This document shows, one piece after another, positions 24,659 through 32,299 of a stretch of DNA of 32,299 nucleotides (its first letter is position 1; each line of letters starts with the position of its first letter). The DNA is taken from positions 1-32,299 of the forward strand of contig DATNIE010000018.1 of assembly GCA_035604595.1 (NCBI GenBank), written 5' to 3'. The position numbers and the translations under genes were made by a program. The notes under the pieces are model-generated. The model did not search any database, was not told where the DNA came from, and worked only from the letters and a program-made list of their open reading frames with translations. The stretch is from CAIKZZ01 sp035604595. GTDB lineage: Bacteria > Pseudomonadota > Gammaproteobacteria > Steroidobacterales > Steroidobacteraceae.

Positions 24659-27175
24659 ATGCCCGACATCCCGCTGCCGGCACTGCCCATCGGCGCCGTG
24701 CTCGACGAGGTCCGGGCGGCACTTGCGCGCCATCGCTCGGTCGTGCTCGAGGCACCGCCCGGCGCGGGCAAGAGTACCGTCGTGCCGCTCGCTCTGCTGG
24801 GTGAGGCGTGGCTCGGCGAGCGGCGCATCGTGATGCTCGAGCCGCGGCGGTTGGCCGCGCGCGCGGTGGCCGCGCGGATGGCCGCAACGCTCACCGAACC
24901 GGTGGGCCGGCGGGTGGGATACCGGATGCGGCTCGACACCAGGGTCAGCCGCGAGACGCGCATCGAGGTCGTGACCGAGGGTATCCTCGCCCGCCTGCTG
25001 CAGGATGACCCGGCCCTCGAGAGCACGGGACTTGTCATCTTCGATGAGTTCCACGAACGCAGCCTCGCCGCAGACCTGGGCCTCGCGCTGTGCCTCGACG
25101 CCCAGCGCAACCTTCGACCGGACCTGCGGTTGCTGGTGATGTCGGCAACGCTCGACGGGGCGGCGGTCGCGACGCTGCTCGGCGGGTCGGTGCGGATCAC
25201 GAGCGGTGGCCGAGCATTTTCCGTGGCAGTCCGCCACGCGAAACGCGCGCCGGAGCACCTCGAACGTGCGCTCATCCATACAGTGCGCCGCGCGCTCGCC
25301 GATGATCCCGGCGATGTGCTGGTGTTCCTGCCGGGCGCTGCCGAGATCCGCCGCGTTGCGCGCGCGCTCATCGAGGGCGAGCTGCCCGCCGATACGGCCG
25401 TGCTGCCGCTGTTTGGCGAACTCGCGCCGGAGGCGCAGGACCTCGCGCTTGCACCCGCGGCGCCAGGCCGGCGCAAGGTGGTGCTCGCCACCAGCATCGC
25501 CGAGACCTCACTGACCATCGACGGCGTGCGCATCGTCGTCGACTCAGGGCTCTCGCGCCGCTCGCGGTTCGACCCGTCGAGCGGTATGAGCCGGCTCGAG
25601 ACGCTGCCGGTCTCGCTCGCCAGCGCCGAGCAGCGGCGCGGCCGCGCCGGCCGGGTTGCGCCGGGTGTTTGCTATCGCCTCTACACCGAGGCCGCCGAAC
25701 GGCGGCTCGCGGCGGCCGCGCCACCAGAGATCGCAGAGACCGATCTTGCGCCGCTCGCACTCGACCTCGCCTGCTGGGGCACGGAGGCCACCGCGCTCGC
25801 CTGGCTCGATCCACCCCCGCCGGCACACCTCTCCCAGGCGCGCGCGCTGCTCGCCGACCTCGGTGCACTCGACGCCGCTGGCTGCGTGACGGCCACGGGC
25901 CGGCAGATGGCCAGGCTCGGCCTGCATCCGCGGCTCGCCCACATGCTGCTGGCGGCGCGCGGCCCGGCGGTTCGGATGGCCTGCGAACTCGCGGCGTTTC
26001 TCGGCGAGCGCGACTTCGCCCGCACCCGTCCGGGCGAGCGCGACGCCGACCTCGGCAAGCGCCTCGAGCTGCTGCACGGCGGGACCGTTCCGGGCCTCGA
26101 GGCGGACCGCGGCGCCATCGAGCGCACGCGTCGGCTCGCCGCCATCTGGCAGCGCGATCTCCAGGCATTCGCGCATGCAGCCGCCGGGCCGGGCGTCGCC
26201 GACGCCGATCCAGGCGTGCTGCTGGCGCACGCCTATCCCAACCGGATCGGCCGGCGGCGCGGCGATGGCGGCCGGTATCTGCTGTCGAACGGCCGCGGCG
26301 CGGCCTTTCCGGGGCCGGACGCGCTCGCCCAGCACGAGTTCATCGTCGCGGCCACGCTCGATGCCGGCGAGCGCGAAGCCCGAATCCAGCTCGCCGCGCC
26401 CATTGGCCGGGCGCGGCTGCTGGGGCATTTCTCCGCGCGCATCGTCACTGTCGACCGCGTCGAGTGGGACCGGCGCGAGAGCGCCGTGATCGCGCGACGC
26501 GAGCGCCGGCTTGGGGCGCTGCTGCTGGAGGAATCGGCGCCACCCAACCCGCCGGACGAGCTCGTCGTCGCGGCCATGCTGACCGGCGTCCGCGATCTGG
26601 GCCTTGAGTCGCTGCCCTGGACGCAGGCAGCACTGTCGTTGCGATGGCGCGTCGGGTTCCTGCGGCGGCTCCATGCGGGCGAGACCGCGAACCCGTGGCC
26701 CGACCTGTCTGAGGCCGCGCTGACCGCCACGCTCGAGGACTGGCTCGGGCCGTTTCTCGCCGGGATCACGCGGCGCGATCACCTCGCGCGGCTCGATCTC
26801 GTCGCGATCCTGCGCGCACGCCTCGACCGCCGGCTCGAGGCCTCGCTCGAGCGGCTGGCGCCGACGTACCTGACGGTGCCGAGCGGGTCGCGCGTGCCGA
26901 TCGATTACTCGGCCGATACGCCGTCGATCGCGGTGCGCCTGCAGGAGATGTTCGGGCTGAGTGCGACGCCGACGGTCGGTGGTCACACACCGCTGACCAT
27001 CAAGCTGCTGTCACCGGCTGGCCGGCCGGTGCAGGTGACCCGCGACCTCGCGAGCTTCTGGGCGCGGGGCTATCCGCAGGTCAGGAAGGAGCTGAAGGGC
27101 CGCTATCCCAAGCACCAGTGGCCCGACGATCCGCTCATCGCCGAGCCGACCGCACGCGCGCGGCCGCGGCGCTGA
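24659..27175 (+). CDS. hrpB: ATP-dependent RNA helicase HrpB
   Basis: An 838-residue DEAH-type helicase of the HrpB family. Helicase motif I is APPGAGKST (32-40), Ia is LEPRRLAARAVAARMA (60-75), motif II is DEFH (129-132), motif III is SAT (165-167), and the second RecA domain carries ATSIAETSLTIDGVRIVVDS and QRRGRAGRVAPGVCYRLY. The HrpB-specific C-terminal half ends with the typical LLSPAGRPVQVTRDLASFWA and PQVRKELKGRYPKHQWPDDP. Length is normal (about 810-850). The cellular role is poorly defined; E. coli hrpB mutants have mild phenotypes. The gene starts 13 bp after the MATE stop and is convergent with the DedA gene (19 bp between stops). Confidence 0.96.
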   Translation: MPDIPLPALPIGAVLDEVRAALARHRSVVLEAPPGAGKSTVVPLALLGEAWLGERRIVMLEPRRLAARAVAARMAATLTEPVGRRVGYRMRLDTRVSRETRIEVVTEGILARLLQDDPALESTGLVIFDEFHERSLAADLGLALCLDAQRNLRPDLRLLVMSATLDGAAVATLLGGSVRITSGGRAFSVAVRHAKRAPEHLERALIHTVRRALADDPGDVLVFLPGAAEIRRVARALIEGELPADTAVLPLFGELAPEAQDLALAPAAPGRRKVVLATSIAETSLTIDGVRIVVDSGLSRRSRFDPSSGMSRLETLPVSLASAEQRRGRAGRVAPGVCYRLYTEAAERRLAAAAPPEIAETDLAPLALDLACWGTEATALAWLDPPPPAHLSQARALLADLGALDAAGCVTATGRQMARLGLHPRLAHMLLAARGPAVRMACELAAFLGERDFARTRPGERDADLGKRLELLHGGTVPGLEADRGAIERTRRLAAIWQRDLQAFAHAAAGPGVADADPGVLLAHAYPNRIGRRRGDGGRYLLSNGRGAAFPGPDALAQHEFIVAATLDAGEREARIQLAAPIGRARLLGHFSARIVTVDRVEWDRRESAVIARRERRLGALLLEESAPPNPPDELVVAAMLTGVRDLGLESLPWTQAALSLRWRVGFLRRLHAGETANPWPDLSEAALTATLEDWLGPFLAGITRRDHLARLDLVAILRARLDRRLEASLERLAPTYLTVPSGSRVPIDYSADTPSIAVRLQEMFGLSATPTVGGHTPLTIKLLSPAGRPVQVTRDLASFWARGYPQVRKELKGRYPKHQWPDDPLIAEPTARARPRR

Positions 27176-27194
27176 ACGGCCGCGACGCGTTGGG

Positions 27195-27815
27195 TCAGCT
27201 GGCCGGAGGCTGTCGCATGTAGCGATGCACGAGCAGCCAGTACAGGAATCCGAGCACGACCACGGCGCCCGCGAGCCAGAGGGTCACGTGGTGCAGATCG
27301 CCTTCAAGCAGCGCCTGATCCTGGCCCGCCTGCACGCCGATCCAGCACAGCACCGCTGACCAGATTGCCGAGCCCGCCAGCGTCGCGAGGCTGTACCAGC
27401 CGTAGTGCAGCCGCATAATTCCTGCGGGAATTCCGATCAGATGACGAATGACGGGCAGCAGGCGCGACGCGAACACGCCGTAGGGGCCGAATTCGGCGGA
27501 CCACGTTTCGGCCCGCGCGACTTTGTCCGGCGTCACGAGCGCATAGCGCCCGTACCGCAGCATCAACGGCCGACCGAGCAGGCGCGCCGCGGCGTACATC
27601 AGGCTCGCGCCGAGCCACGAGCCGACCGTGCCGGCGATGACGAGGCCGATGAGGCTCATGCGGCCGGTCGTGACCGCCAGGTGCGCCGCCGGCGGAATCA
27701 CCACCTCGGACGGCAGCGGCACGACCGAACTCTCGAGCGCCATCAGTGCGGCGACGAGCCAGTACCCGCCCGCGTCGAGCGCACTGAGGTACCAGTCGAT
27801 GAACGATTTGAGCAC
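27195..27815 (-). CDS. DedA family membrane protein
   Basis: A 206-residue inner-membrane protein of the DedA/VTT (SNARE-associated) family, which helps keep membrane lipid and proton balance; some members flip phosphatidylethanolamine or undecaprenyl phosphate. Characteristic parts are LESSVVPLPSEVVIPPAAHL (about residues 31-50), GTVGSWLGASLMYAAARLLG (about 65-84) and FASRLLPVIRHLIGIPAGIM (about 121-140) with the conserved Arg residues. Four to five hydrophobic segments are seen. The start is probably the GTG at 27813-27815 (VLKSFIDWYL, as usual for the family); a GTG nine codons upstream (27842) is the alternative. It is divergent from the ABC permease gene. Confidence 0.93.
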   Translation of the reverse strand: MLKSFIDWYLSALDAGGYWLVAALMALESSVVPLPSEVVIPPAAHLAVTTGRMSLIGLVIAGTVGSWLGASLMYAAARLLGRPLMLRYGRYALVTPDKVARAETWSAEFGPYGVFASRLLPVIRHLIGIPAGIMRLHYGWYSLATLAGSAIWSAVLCWIGVQAGQDQALLEGDLHHVTLWLAGAVVVLGFLYWLLVHRYMRQPPAS

Positions 27816-27997
27816 GCGCGTTCTCTGTCCGCCGGCCGGCACCTTACCGGATAAAGGTCCGCCGGTCAGGCAGGTGGCGCGTGCCGACCTGTGCAGGCGA
27901 TTCGACGTCCGGCCGGGGGGTTGAGCGGCGAACGGATTGTGTCAGACTTCGGCGCCGCTCGGCTGCCGGGCCACGTCGATCAGTACCCGCCACACCC

Positions 27998-29722
27998 ATG
28001 CCGCAGACCTCTACTGCCTGGACCACGGCGAGCCGCGGCGCGCCGTCTCGCTTCGACCTGATCGCGCTGCTGCTGGTCATCGGCCTGTTGGCCTTCCTGG
28101 CCGAGGCAAGCCGCGGCGTGCTGGCACCGCTGGCAACGATCCAAGCGAGCCCGGTGTCGCTTGCTCCCGCGCACCTGCCCGAGTACGCGGCCCGCACGAC
28201 GCTGCGCATGATCGCCGCGATGGTGCTGTCGCTATTGTTCACGTTCACCTACGCGACTTGGGCGGCCAAGAGTCCGCGCGCGAGCCGGATCCTGGTGCCG
28301 CTCCTCGACGTGTTGCAATCGGTACCGATCCTCGGTTTCATTTCCGTGACGGTCGTGTTCTTCCTGTCGCTCGCTCCGGGTCGGGTCTTGGGCGCCGAGT
28401 TCGCCGCGATCTTCGGCATCTTCACGAGCCAGGCCTGGAACATGGCGTTCAGCTTCTACCAGAGCCTGCGAACGGTGCCGGTGGAACTCGAGGAGGCGGC
28501 CCGCAGCTTCCGGCTGTCCGCCTGGGCGCGGTTCTGGCGCCTCGAGGTACCGTTCGCGATGCCGCCACTCGTGTGGAACATGATGATGTCGATGTCCGGC
28601 GGGTGGTTCTTCGTGGTCGCCTCGGAGGCCATCAGCGTCGGCTCGACGACCGTGACGCTCCCCGGCATGGGCGCCTACATCGCGCTCGCGATCGAGCACA
28701 AGAGCCTCGCGGCGGTCGGCTGGGCGATCGCTACGATGCTGGTCGTGATCGTGATCTACGACCAGCTGTTGTTCCGGCCGCTGGTGGCGTGGTCCGACCG
28801 CTTCCGCTTCGAGCAGGAGCCCGGCGCGATCGCGCCGCGCTCCTGGGTACTCGAGGCGGTCGGCGGCTCGATGTTGGTGGCGCGCGTCCTGCGCGGCCTG
28901 CGCCGCAGCTGGCGCACGGTGGGCGCCGCGTTCAAGCCCCCCGCCGGCCTGCCGCATTTCGAGACGGCGGCGCACGCGCGGCGGCTCGACCGCCTGGCCA
29001 CCGCCATCGTCGCCGCACTGCTGGCGCTCGCCGTGTGGCAGGCGATCAAGTTCCTGGCGCCGGAGCTTGGCTGGCGCGACATCGGCGAGACCGTCGCGCT
29101 CGGCGCCATCACCATGCTCAGGGTCTTCGTGCTGATCGCGCTCGCGAGCGTCGTGTGGGTGCCGATCGGGATGTGGATCGGACTGCGGCCCGAGGTCGCG
29201 CGCATCGTGCAGCCGATCGCCCAGTTCATGGCGGCCTTCCCGACCAACCTGCTGTTTCCGATCGTCGTATTCGGCATCGTCAGCTGGCGGCTCAACCAGG
29301 ACATCTGGCTGAGCCCGCTGATGATCCTCGGCACCCAGTGGTACATCCTGTTCAACGTCATCGCCGGTGCCGCCGCGATGCCCGGCGAGATGCGCCTCGT
29401 CGCGCAGAATCTGGGGGTGGACGGCTGGCTGTGGTGGCGGCGCGTCGCGTTGCCGGCGGTGTTCCCGTTCTACGTGACGGGCGCCCTGACCGCCTCCGGC
29501 GGCTCGTGGAACGCGAGCATCGTCGCCGAGGTCGCGAGCTGGGGCGACCAGCACGTCGAGGCGATGGGTCTTGGCGCCTACATCGCCAACGCTACGACCG
29601 CGGGGGATTTTCACCGCATCGCGCTCGGCGTGGTGACAATGAGCGTGTATGTGCTGCTGATCAATCGCCTGTTGTGGCGCCCGCTCTACTATTATGCGGA
29701 ACGCAAGTTCCGACTGAGCTGA
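27998..29722 (+). CDS. ABC transporter permease, two fused NitT/TauT-type domains
   Basis: This 574-residue permease joins two binding-protein-dependent permease domains in tandem (about residues 60-260 and 350-570), each with its EAA-type coupling loop: EEAARSFRLSAWARFWRLEV in the first and VAQNLGVDGWLWWRRVALPA in the second. Both halves resemble the nitrate/sulfonate/bicarbonate (NitT/TauT) importer group. The start at ATG 27998 opens just before the first membrane segment; longer upstream frames have no ribosome site. The ATPase gene begins 5 nt after its stop. No periplasmic binding protein is encoded beside it, so the substrate is unknown. Fused permeases of this type with a special ATPase are common in proteobacteria and remain uncharacterised. 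Confidence 0.92.
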   Translation: MPQTSTAWTTASRGAPSRFDLIALLLVIGLLAFLAEASRGVLAPLATIQASPVSLAPAHLPEYAARTTLRMIAAMVLSLLFTFTYATWAAKSPRASRILVPLLDVLQSVPILGFISVTVVFFLSLAPGRVLGAEFAAIFGIFTSQAWNMAFSFYQSLRTVPVELEEAARSFRLSAWARFWRLEVPFAMPPLVWNMMMSMSGGWFFVVASEAISVGSTTVTLPGMGAYIALAIEHKSLAAVGWAIATMLVVIVIYDQLLFRPLVAWSDRFRFEQEPGAIAPRSWVLEAVGGSMLVARVLRGLRRSWRTVGAAFKPPAGLPHFETAAHARRLDRLATAIVAALLALAVWQAIKFLAPELGWRDIGETVALGAITMLRVFVLIALASVVWVPIGMWIGLRPEVARIVQPIAQFMAAFPTNLLFPIVVFGIVSWRLNQDIWLSPLMILGTQWYILFNVIAGAAAMPGEMRLVAQNLGVDGWLWWRRVALPAVFPFYVTGALTASGGSWNASIVAEVASWGDQHVEAMGLGAYIANATTAGDFHRIALGVVTMSVYVLLINRLLWRPLYYYAERKFRLS

Positions 29723-29727
29723 GGACC

Positions 29728-31053
29728 ATGAACGCCAGCCTCAAACCCGGCACGAACGGCTCGCCACTGCTCGACGTCGAGCACTGCGGCAAGACATTCC
29801 CGCGCGGCGACGGCGGCCAGCTGTTGGTGCTCGAGGACGTGTGCCTGACGGTTGCGCCCGGCGAGATCGTCGGGCTGCTCGGGCGCTCGGGGTCCGGCAA
29901 GTCGACGCTGCTGAGGCTGATCGCGGGCCTCGCGCAGCCGACTGGCGGGCAGGTGCGCTACCTCGGCAACGTGGTCGAGGGACCAGCCGCCGGCGTATCG
30001 ATGGTGTTCCAGAGCTTCGCGTTGTTCCCGTGGCTAACCGTCTACGAGAACGTCGCCCTCGGGCTCGAGGCGCTGCACGTCCCGCGCGACGAGATCCGCA
30101 GCCGCTCACTCGCCGCGATTGACCTCATCGGCCTCGATGGCTTCGAGTCCGCCTATCCCCGCGAGTTGTCCGGGGGCATGCGCCAGCGGGTCGGCTTCGC
30201 GCGCGCCCTGGTCGTGCACCCCAACATCCTGCTGATGGACGAACCGTTCTCGGCACTCGACGTGCTGACGGCGGAAAATCTGCGCAGCGACTTCCTCGAG
30301 CTGTGGTCCAACGGCAAGCTGCCGATCAAGGGCGTCCTCCTCGTGACGCACAATATTGAGGAAGCCGTGCAGATGTGCGACCGGATCCTCGTATTCGCCA
30401 CGAACCCCGGCCGCATCGTCACCACCATCGACGTCATGATCGCGCGGCCCCGCGACCGCTTGGACCCCGCGTTTGCGGCGCTGGTCGAGCGGATCTACGT
30501 GGAAATGACCGCGAAGCCCGGCCGCGGTACGGTCGCGCGGGTCGAGCGGGCCCCCGGAACCGGCATCGATACGGTGCTGCCGCGGGTATCGTCGAATCTG
30601 CTCTCCGGCCTGATCGAAACGGTCGCGGCGCAGCCCTTCGCCGGCAAGGCGGACCTGCCGGAGATCGCCTCGGAGCTGCAGCTCGAAATCGACGAGCTGT
30701 TCCCGGTCGCCGAGTCGCTGCAGATGCTGCGGTTCGCCGAGGTCGAGGGCGGCGACCTGAAGCTCACTGCGGATGGCTTTGCCTTTGCCGACGCCGACGG
30801 CGACGAGCGCAAGCGGAGCTTCGCCCGGCACCTGCTCGCCCACGTGCCGCTCGCTGCCCACATCCGCCGCGTGCTCGATGAGCGCGCCAGCCACAGCGCC
30901 CCGAAGAGCCGCTTTCTCGACGAGCTCGAGGATCACATGTCGCCGGAATCCGCCGAACAGACGCTGCGCGCGATCGTCAGCTGGGCGCGCTATGCAGAAG
31001 CCTTCGCCTACGATGACAAGGCCGGCATGTTCAGCCTCGAGAACCCGAGCTGA
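29728..31053 (+). CDS. ABC transporter ATPase with AAA-associated C-terminal domain
   Basis: A 441-residue ATPase pairing with the upstream fused permease. The NitT/TauT-type nucleotide-binding domain (about 14-265) has Walker A GRSGSGKST (52-60), signature LSGGMRQR (147-154) and Walker B ILLMDEP (167-173). It is followed by a roughly 150-residue extension (about 290-441) matching the AAA-associated domain (PF09821 type) that accompanies this ATPase class. It includes SNLLSGLIETVAAQPFAGKA, DLPEIASELQLEIDELFPVA and a winged-helix-like part; its job, perhaps regulatory, is not established. The start ATG 29728 is 5 nt after the permease stop (GAGG upstream). A long open frame running in from 27937 is the same frame continued upstream, not a true fusion. 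Confidence 0.93.
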   Translation: MNASLKPGTNGSPLLDVEHCGKTFPRGDGGQLLVLEDVCLTVAPGEIVGLLGRSGSGKSTLLRLIAGLAQPTGGQVRYLGNVVEGPAAGVSMVFQSFALFPWLTVYENVALGLEALHVPRDEIRSRSLAAIDLIGLDGFESAYPRELSGGMRQRVGFARALVVHPNILLMDEPFSALDVLTAENLRSDFLELWSNGKLPIKGVLLVTHNIEEAVQMCDRILVFATNPGRIVTTIDVMIARPRDRLDPAFAALVERIYVEMTAKPGRGTVARVERAPGTGIDTVLPRVSSNLLSGLIETVAAQPFAGKADLPEIASELQLEIDELFPVAESLQMLRFAEVEGGDLKLTADGFAFADADGDERKRSFARHLLAHVPLAAHIRRVLDERASHSAPKSRFLDELEDHMSPESAEQTLRAIVSWARYAEAFAYDDKAGMFSLENPS

Positions 31054-31072
31054 GCGCGCGGCACGACGCTCG

Positions 31073-32149
31073 CTACCAGAGCGCCAGCTGACCGCACGCG
31101 CCGGACGGGTTGAACTGCGCCATGTCGAGCGGCTCTGCGTCGCCCTGCTCGAATCCAAGCCGCCGTGCGGCCGTGGCGAACCGCCGGTCGAGCAGCTGCG
31201 CGTAGGCGCCGTTGCCTCGCATCCGGTGGCCGAAGCGCGAATCGCTGTCGCGGCCGCCACGCGTGCCGCGCACCAGGCTCATGACGCGGTCGGCCGCGAG
31301 CGGCCGATGTGCGGTGAGCCATTCGGTGAACAGGTCGCGAACCTCAAGCGGCAGCCGCAACAGGATCCAGCCGGCGCGGCGCGCACCGGCGACCGCCGCT
31401 GCCTCGAGGACCGCCTCGATCTCATGGTCCGTCACCGCGGGGATGACCGGCGCGACCATCACGCCGGTCGGCACGCCGGCGGCGGCGAGCGCGGTCATCG
31501 CCCTGAGCCGTGCGGCCGCCGAGGCCGCCCGCGGTTCTAGCGTGCGCTTCAGGTCCCGATCGAGTGTCGCAATGCTGAGGTAGGCACGCACGAGCCTCAG
31601 CCGCGCGAGCTCGGTGAGCAGGTCGAGGTCGCGCTCGATCAGTGCGCTCTTGGTCAGCACCGTGACCGGGTGACGAAACCGCAGCAGAGTGGCGAGGATC
31701 GATCGCGTAATCCGCAGCTCACGCTCGATTGGCTGGTAGGGATCGGTATTGGCGCCGAGGTGAATGACCTCTGGCCGGTAGCCGGGGCGCGAGAGTTCGG
31801 CTTCGAGCAGCGCCGCGGCATTGGGTTTGGCGTACAGGATCGTCTCGAAGTCGAGCCCCGGCGAATGATCGAGCCGGGCGTGCGACGGGCGCGCGTAGCA
31901 ATAGATGCAGCCGTGCTCGCAGCCGCGGTACGGATTGATCGACTGGCGGAACGGAACGTCCGGCGAGTCGTTGCGGCTGATGATCGATCGAGCCGGATCG
32001 ATTCGAACCGTCGTTGCGGGATGACGCGCCGCAAGTGCCTCATCCTCGGGACAAACGACCCCGGCCCCCGGGTCGGGCTCGTGCGCAGTTGCTAGATAGC
32101 GCGATCGGTGATTCGACAGCGCGCCACGACCTTTGATGGGCGGGCCCAT
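31073..32149 (-). CDS. Radical SAM protein, PA0069 / spore photoproduct lyase-like family
   Basis: A 358-residue iron-sulfur enzyme of the PA0069 subfamily. The radical SAM cluster motif is Cys77-x3-Cys81-x2-Cys84 in YRGCEHGCIYCYAR. The N-terminal PPIKGRGALSN is typical of the subfamily, as are SGLT-like parts such as HLGANTDPYQPIERELRITR, TVLTKSALIERDLDLLTELA and GVMVAPVIPAVTDHEIEAVL. The C-terminus has the RMRGNGAYAQLLDRRF element. Subfamily function is unknown; relation to spore photoproduct lyase suggests nucleic acid repair or modification, but this is not shown. The ATG at 32149 is the only plausible start, and no ribosome site precedes it. An insertion element seems to begin within about 20 bp upstream. 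It is convergent with the ABC ATPase gene. Confidence 0.94.
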   Translation of the reverse strand: MGPPIKGRGALSNHRSRYLATAHEPDPGAGVVCPEDEALAARHPATTVRIDPARSIISRNDSPDVPFRQSINPYRGCEHGCIYCYARPSHARLDHSPGLDFETILYAKPNAAALLEAELSRPGYRPEVIHLGANTDPYQPIERELRITRSILATLLRFRHPVTVLTKSALIERDLDLLTELARLRLVRAYLSIATLDRDLKRTLEPRAASAAARLRAMTALAAAGVPTGVMVAPVIPAVTDHEIEAVLEAAAVAGARRAGWILLRLPLEVRDLFTEWLTAHRPLAADRVMSLVRGTRGGRDSDSRFGHRMRGNGAYAQLLDRRFATAARRLGFEQGDAEPLDMAQFNPSGACGQLALW

Positions 32150-32164
32150 ACTGTACGTATATCA

Positions 32165-32299
32165 GGGGTATCGCATTAGGTCCAGTAGAGGCAAGATTGG
32201 AGGATGACAGAGGTGCAACGACCGGTCGCGGGGCAGGATTACCCGGCGACCTGGAGCGAGTTTTCAGGGCGGTTTGCCGAGGATGCGGCGTGCGCCCGG
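32165..32299 (+). mobile_element. Left end of a probable IS1595-family insertion sequence, cut by window edge
   Basis: The transposase start at 32204 marks an insertion sequence entering at the right edge. The stretch 32165-32195 (GGGGTATCGCATTAGGTCCA and following bases) is less GC-rich than its surroundings and is the likely position of the terminal inverted repeat. The partner end lies outside the window, so the repeat and the target duplication cannot be confirmed; the left boundary is an estimate. Confidence 0.45.
32204..32299 (+). CDS. IS1595-family transposase, N-terminal fragment (window edge)
   Basis: The last 96 bases open a frame whose residues include VAGQDYPATWSEFSGRFAED followed by Ala-Ala-Cys-Ala-Arg. 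This is the start typical of IS1595-type transposases, where a Tyr-Pro-x-(Thr/Asp)-(Trp/Tyr)-x-x-(Phe/Leu) stretch and Asp-Asp-Ala-Ala-Cys lead into a zinc ribbon and then a DDE-type (DDN) catalytic domain (family knowledge; not visible here). The ATG at 32204 directly abuts GGAGG. The in-frame GTG at 32213 has better spacing from GGAGG (9 nt) and may be the real start. Only about 32 residues can be read, so it is not possible to say if the element is intact. Confidence 0.6.
   Translation, partial: MTEVQRPVAGQDYPATWSEFSGRFAEDAACAR

Noticed and set aside
27937..31053. A 1038-codon frame suggesting one giant protein across permease and ATPase genes
   Set aside because: The first two thirds are the out-of-frame shadow of the permease gene. 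The ATPase has its own ATG and ribosome site at 29728.

Overview
The window looks like chromosomal DNA of a high-GC proteobacterium, most likely a gammaproteobacterium. This rests on gene content (RmuC, HrpB, LonA, a PA0069-type radical SAM protein, a high-potential iron-sulfur protein, a YcbB-type L,D-transpeptidase) and on the strong G/C bias at third codon positions. I cannot name the genus.

Positions 1-2441 are the end of an integrated element: the start of a DUF1376 (YdaU-like) gene cut by the window edge, an AlpA-type excisionase/regulator, a small HTH-like protein and a tyrosine integrase, all on the minus strand. The integrase abuts the 3' end of a tRNA gene. That tRNA, tRNA-Ile(CAU) at 2442-2801 (minus), is interrupted directly after the CAU anticodon by a 284-nt group I intron closely resembling the well-known Azoarcus tRNA-Ile ribozyme. 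So one tRNA gene carries two unrelated mobile elements. This is the most striking feature of the window.

From 3006 to about 32150 the DNA is ordinary chromosomal housekeeping and envelope genes in short transcription units: rmuC; a secreted phosphoesterase; a NodI/NodJ-type ABC exporter divergent from a GH17-GT2 fused glucan synthase; a Tat-exported HiPIP; a thrice-frameshifted glutaredoxin-like pseudogene; a small exported Lys-rich protein; a CHAD protein divergent from an L,D-transpeptidase; a DUF885 lipoprotein; a short ORF of unknown function; an NlpC/P60 lipoprotein; Lon; a BASS-family transporter; a proline racemase-family epimerase translationally coupled to a MATE exporter and followed by HrpB; a DedA protein; a NitT/TauT-like ABC permease plus ATPase with an AAA-associated C-terminal domain; and a radical SAM protein. 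The right edge enters the first codons of what looks like an IS1595-family transposase.

Several genes (rmuC, the glucan synthase, the L,D-transpeptidase, the NlpC/P60 lipoprotein) lack an obvious Shine-Dalgarno sequence at the usual spacing but have a TAnnnT hexamer 6-9 nt before the ATG. The same TAGACT hexamer lies 7 nt before the tRNA, which suggests leaderless or near-leaderless transcripts. All statements come from reading the sequence; no database searches were run.
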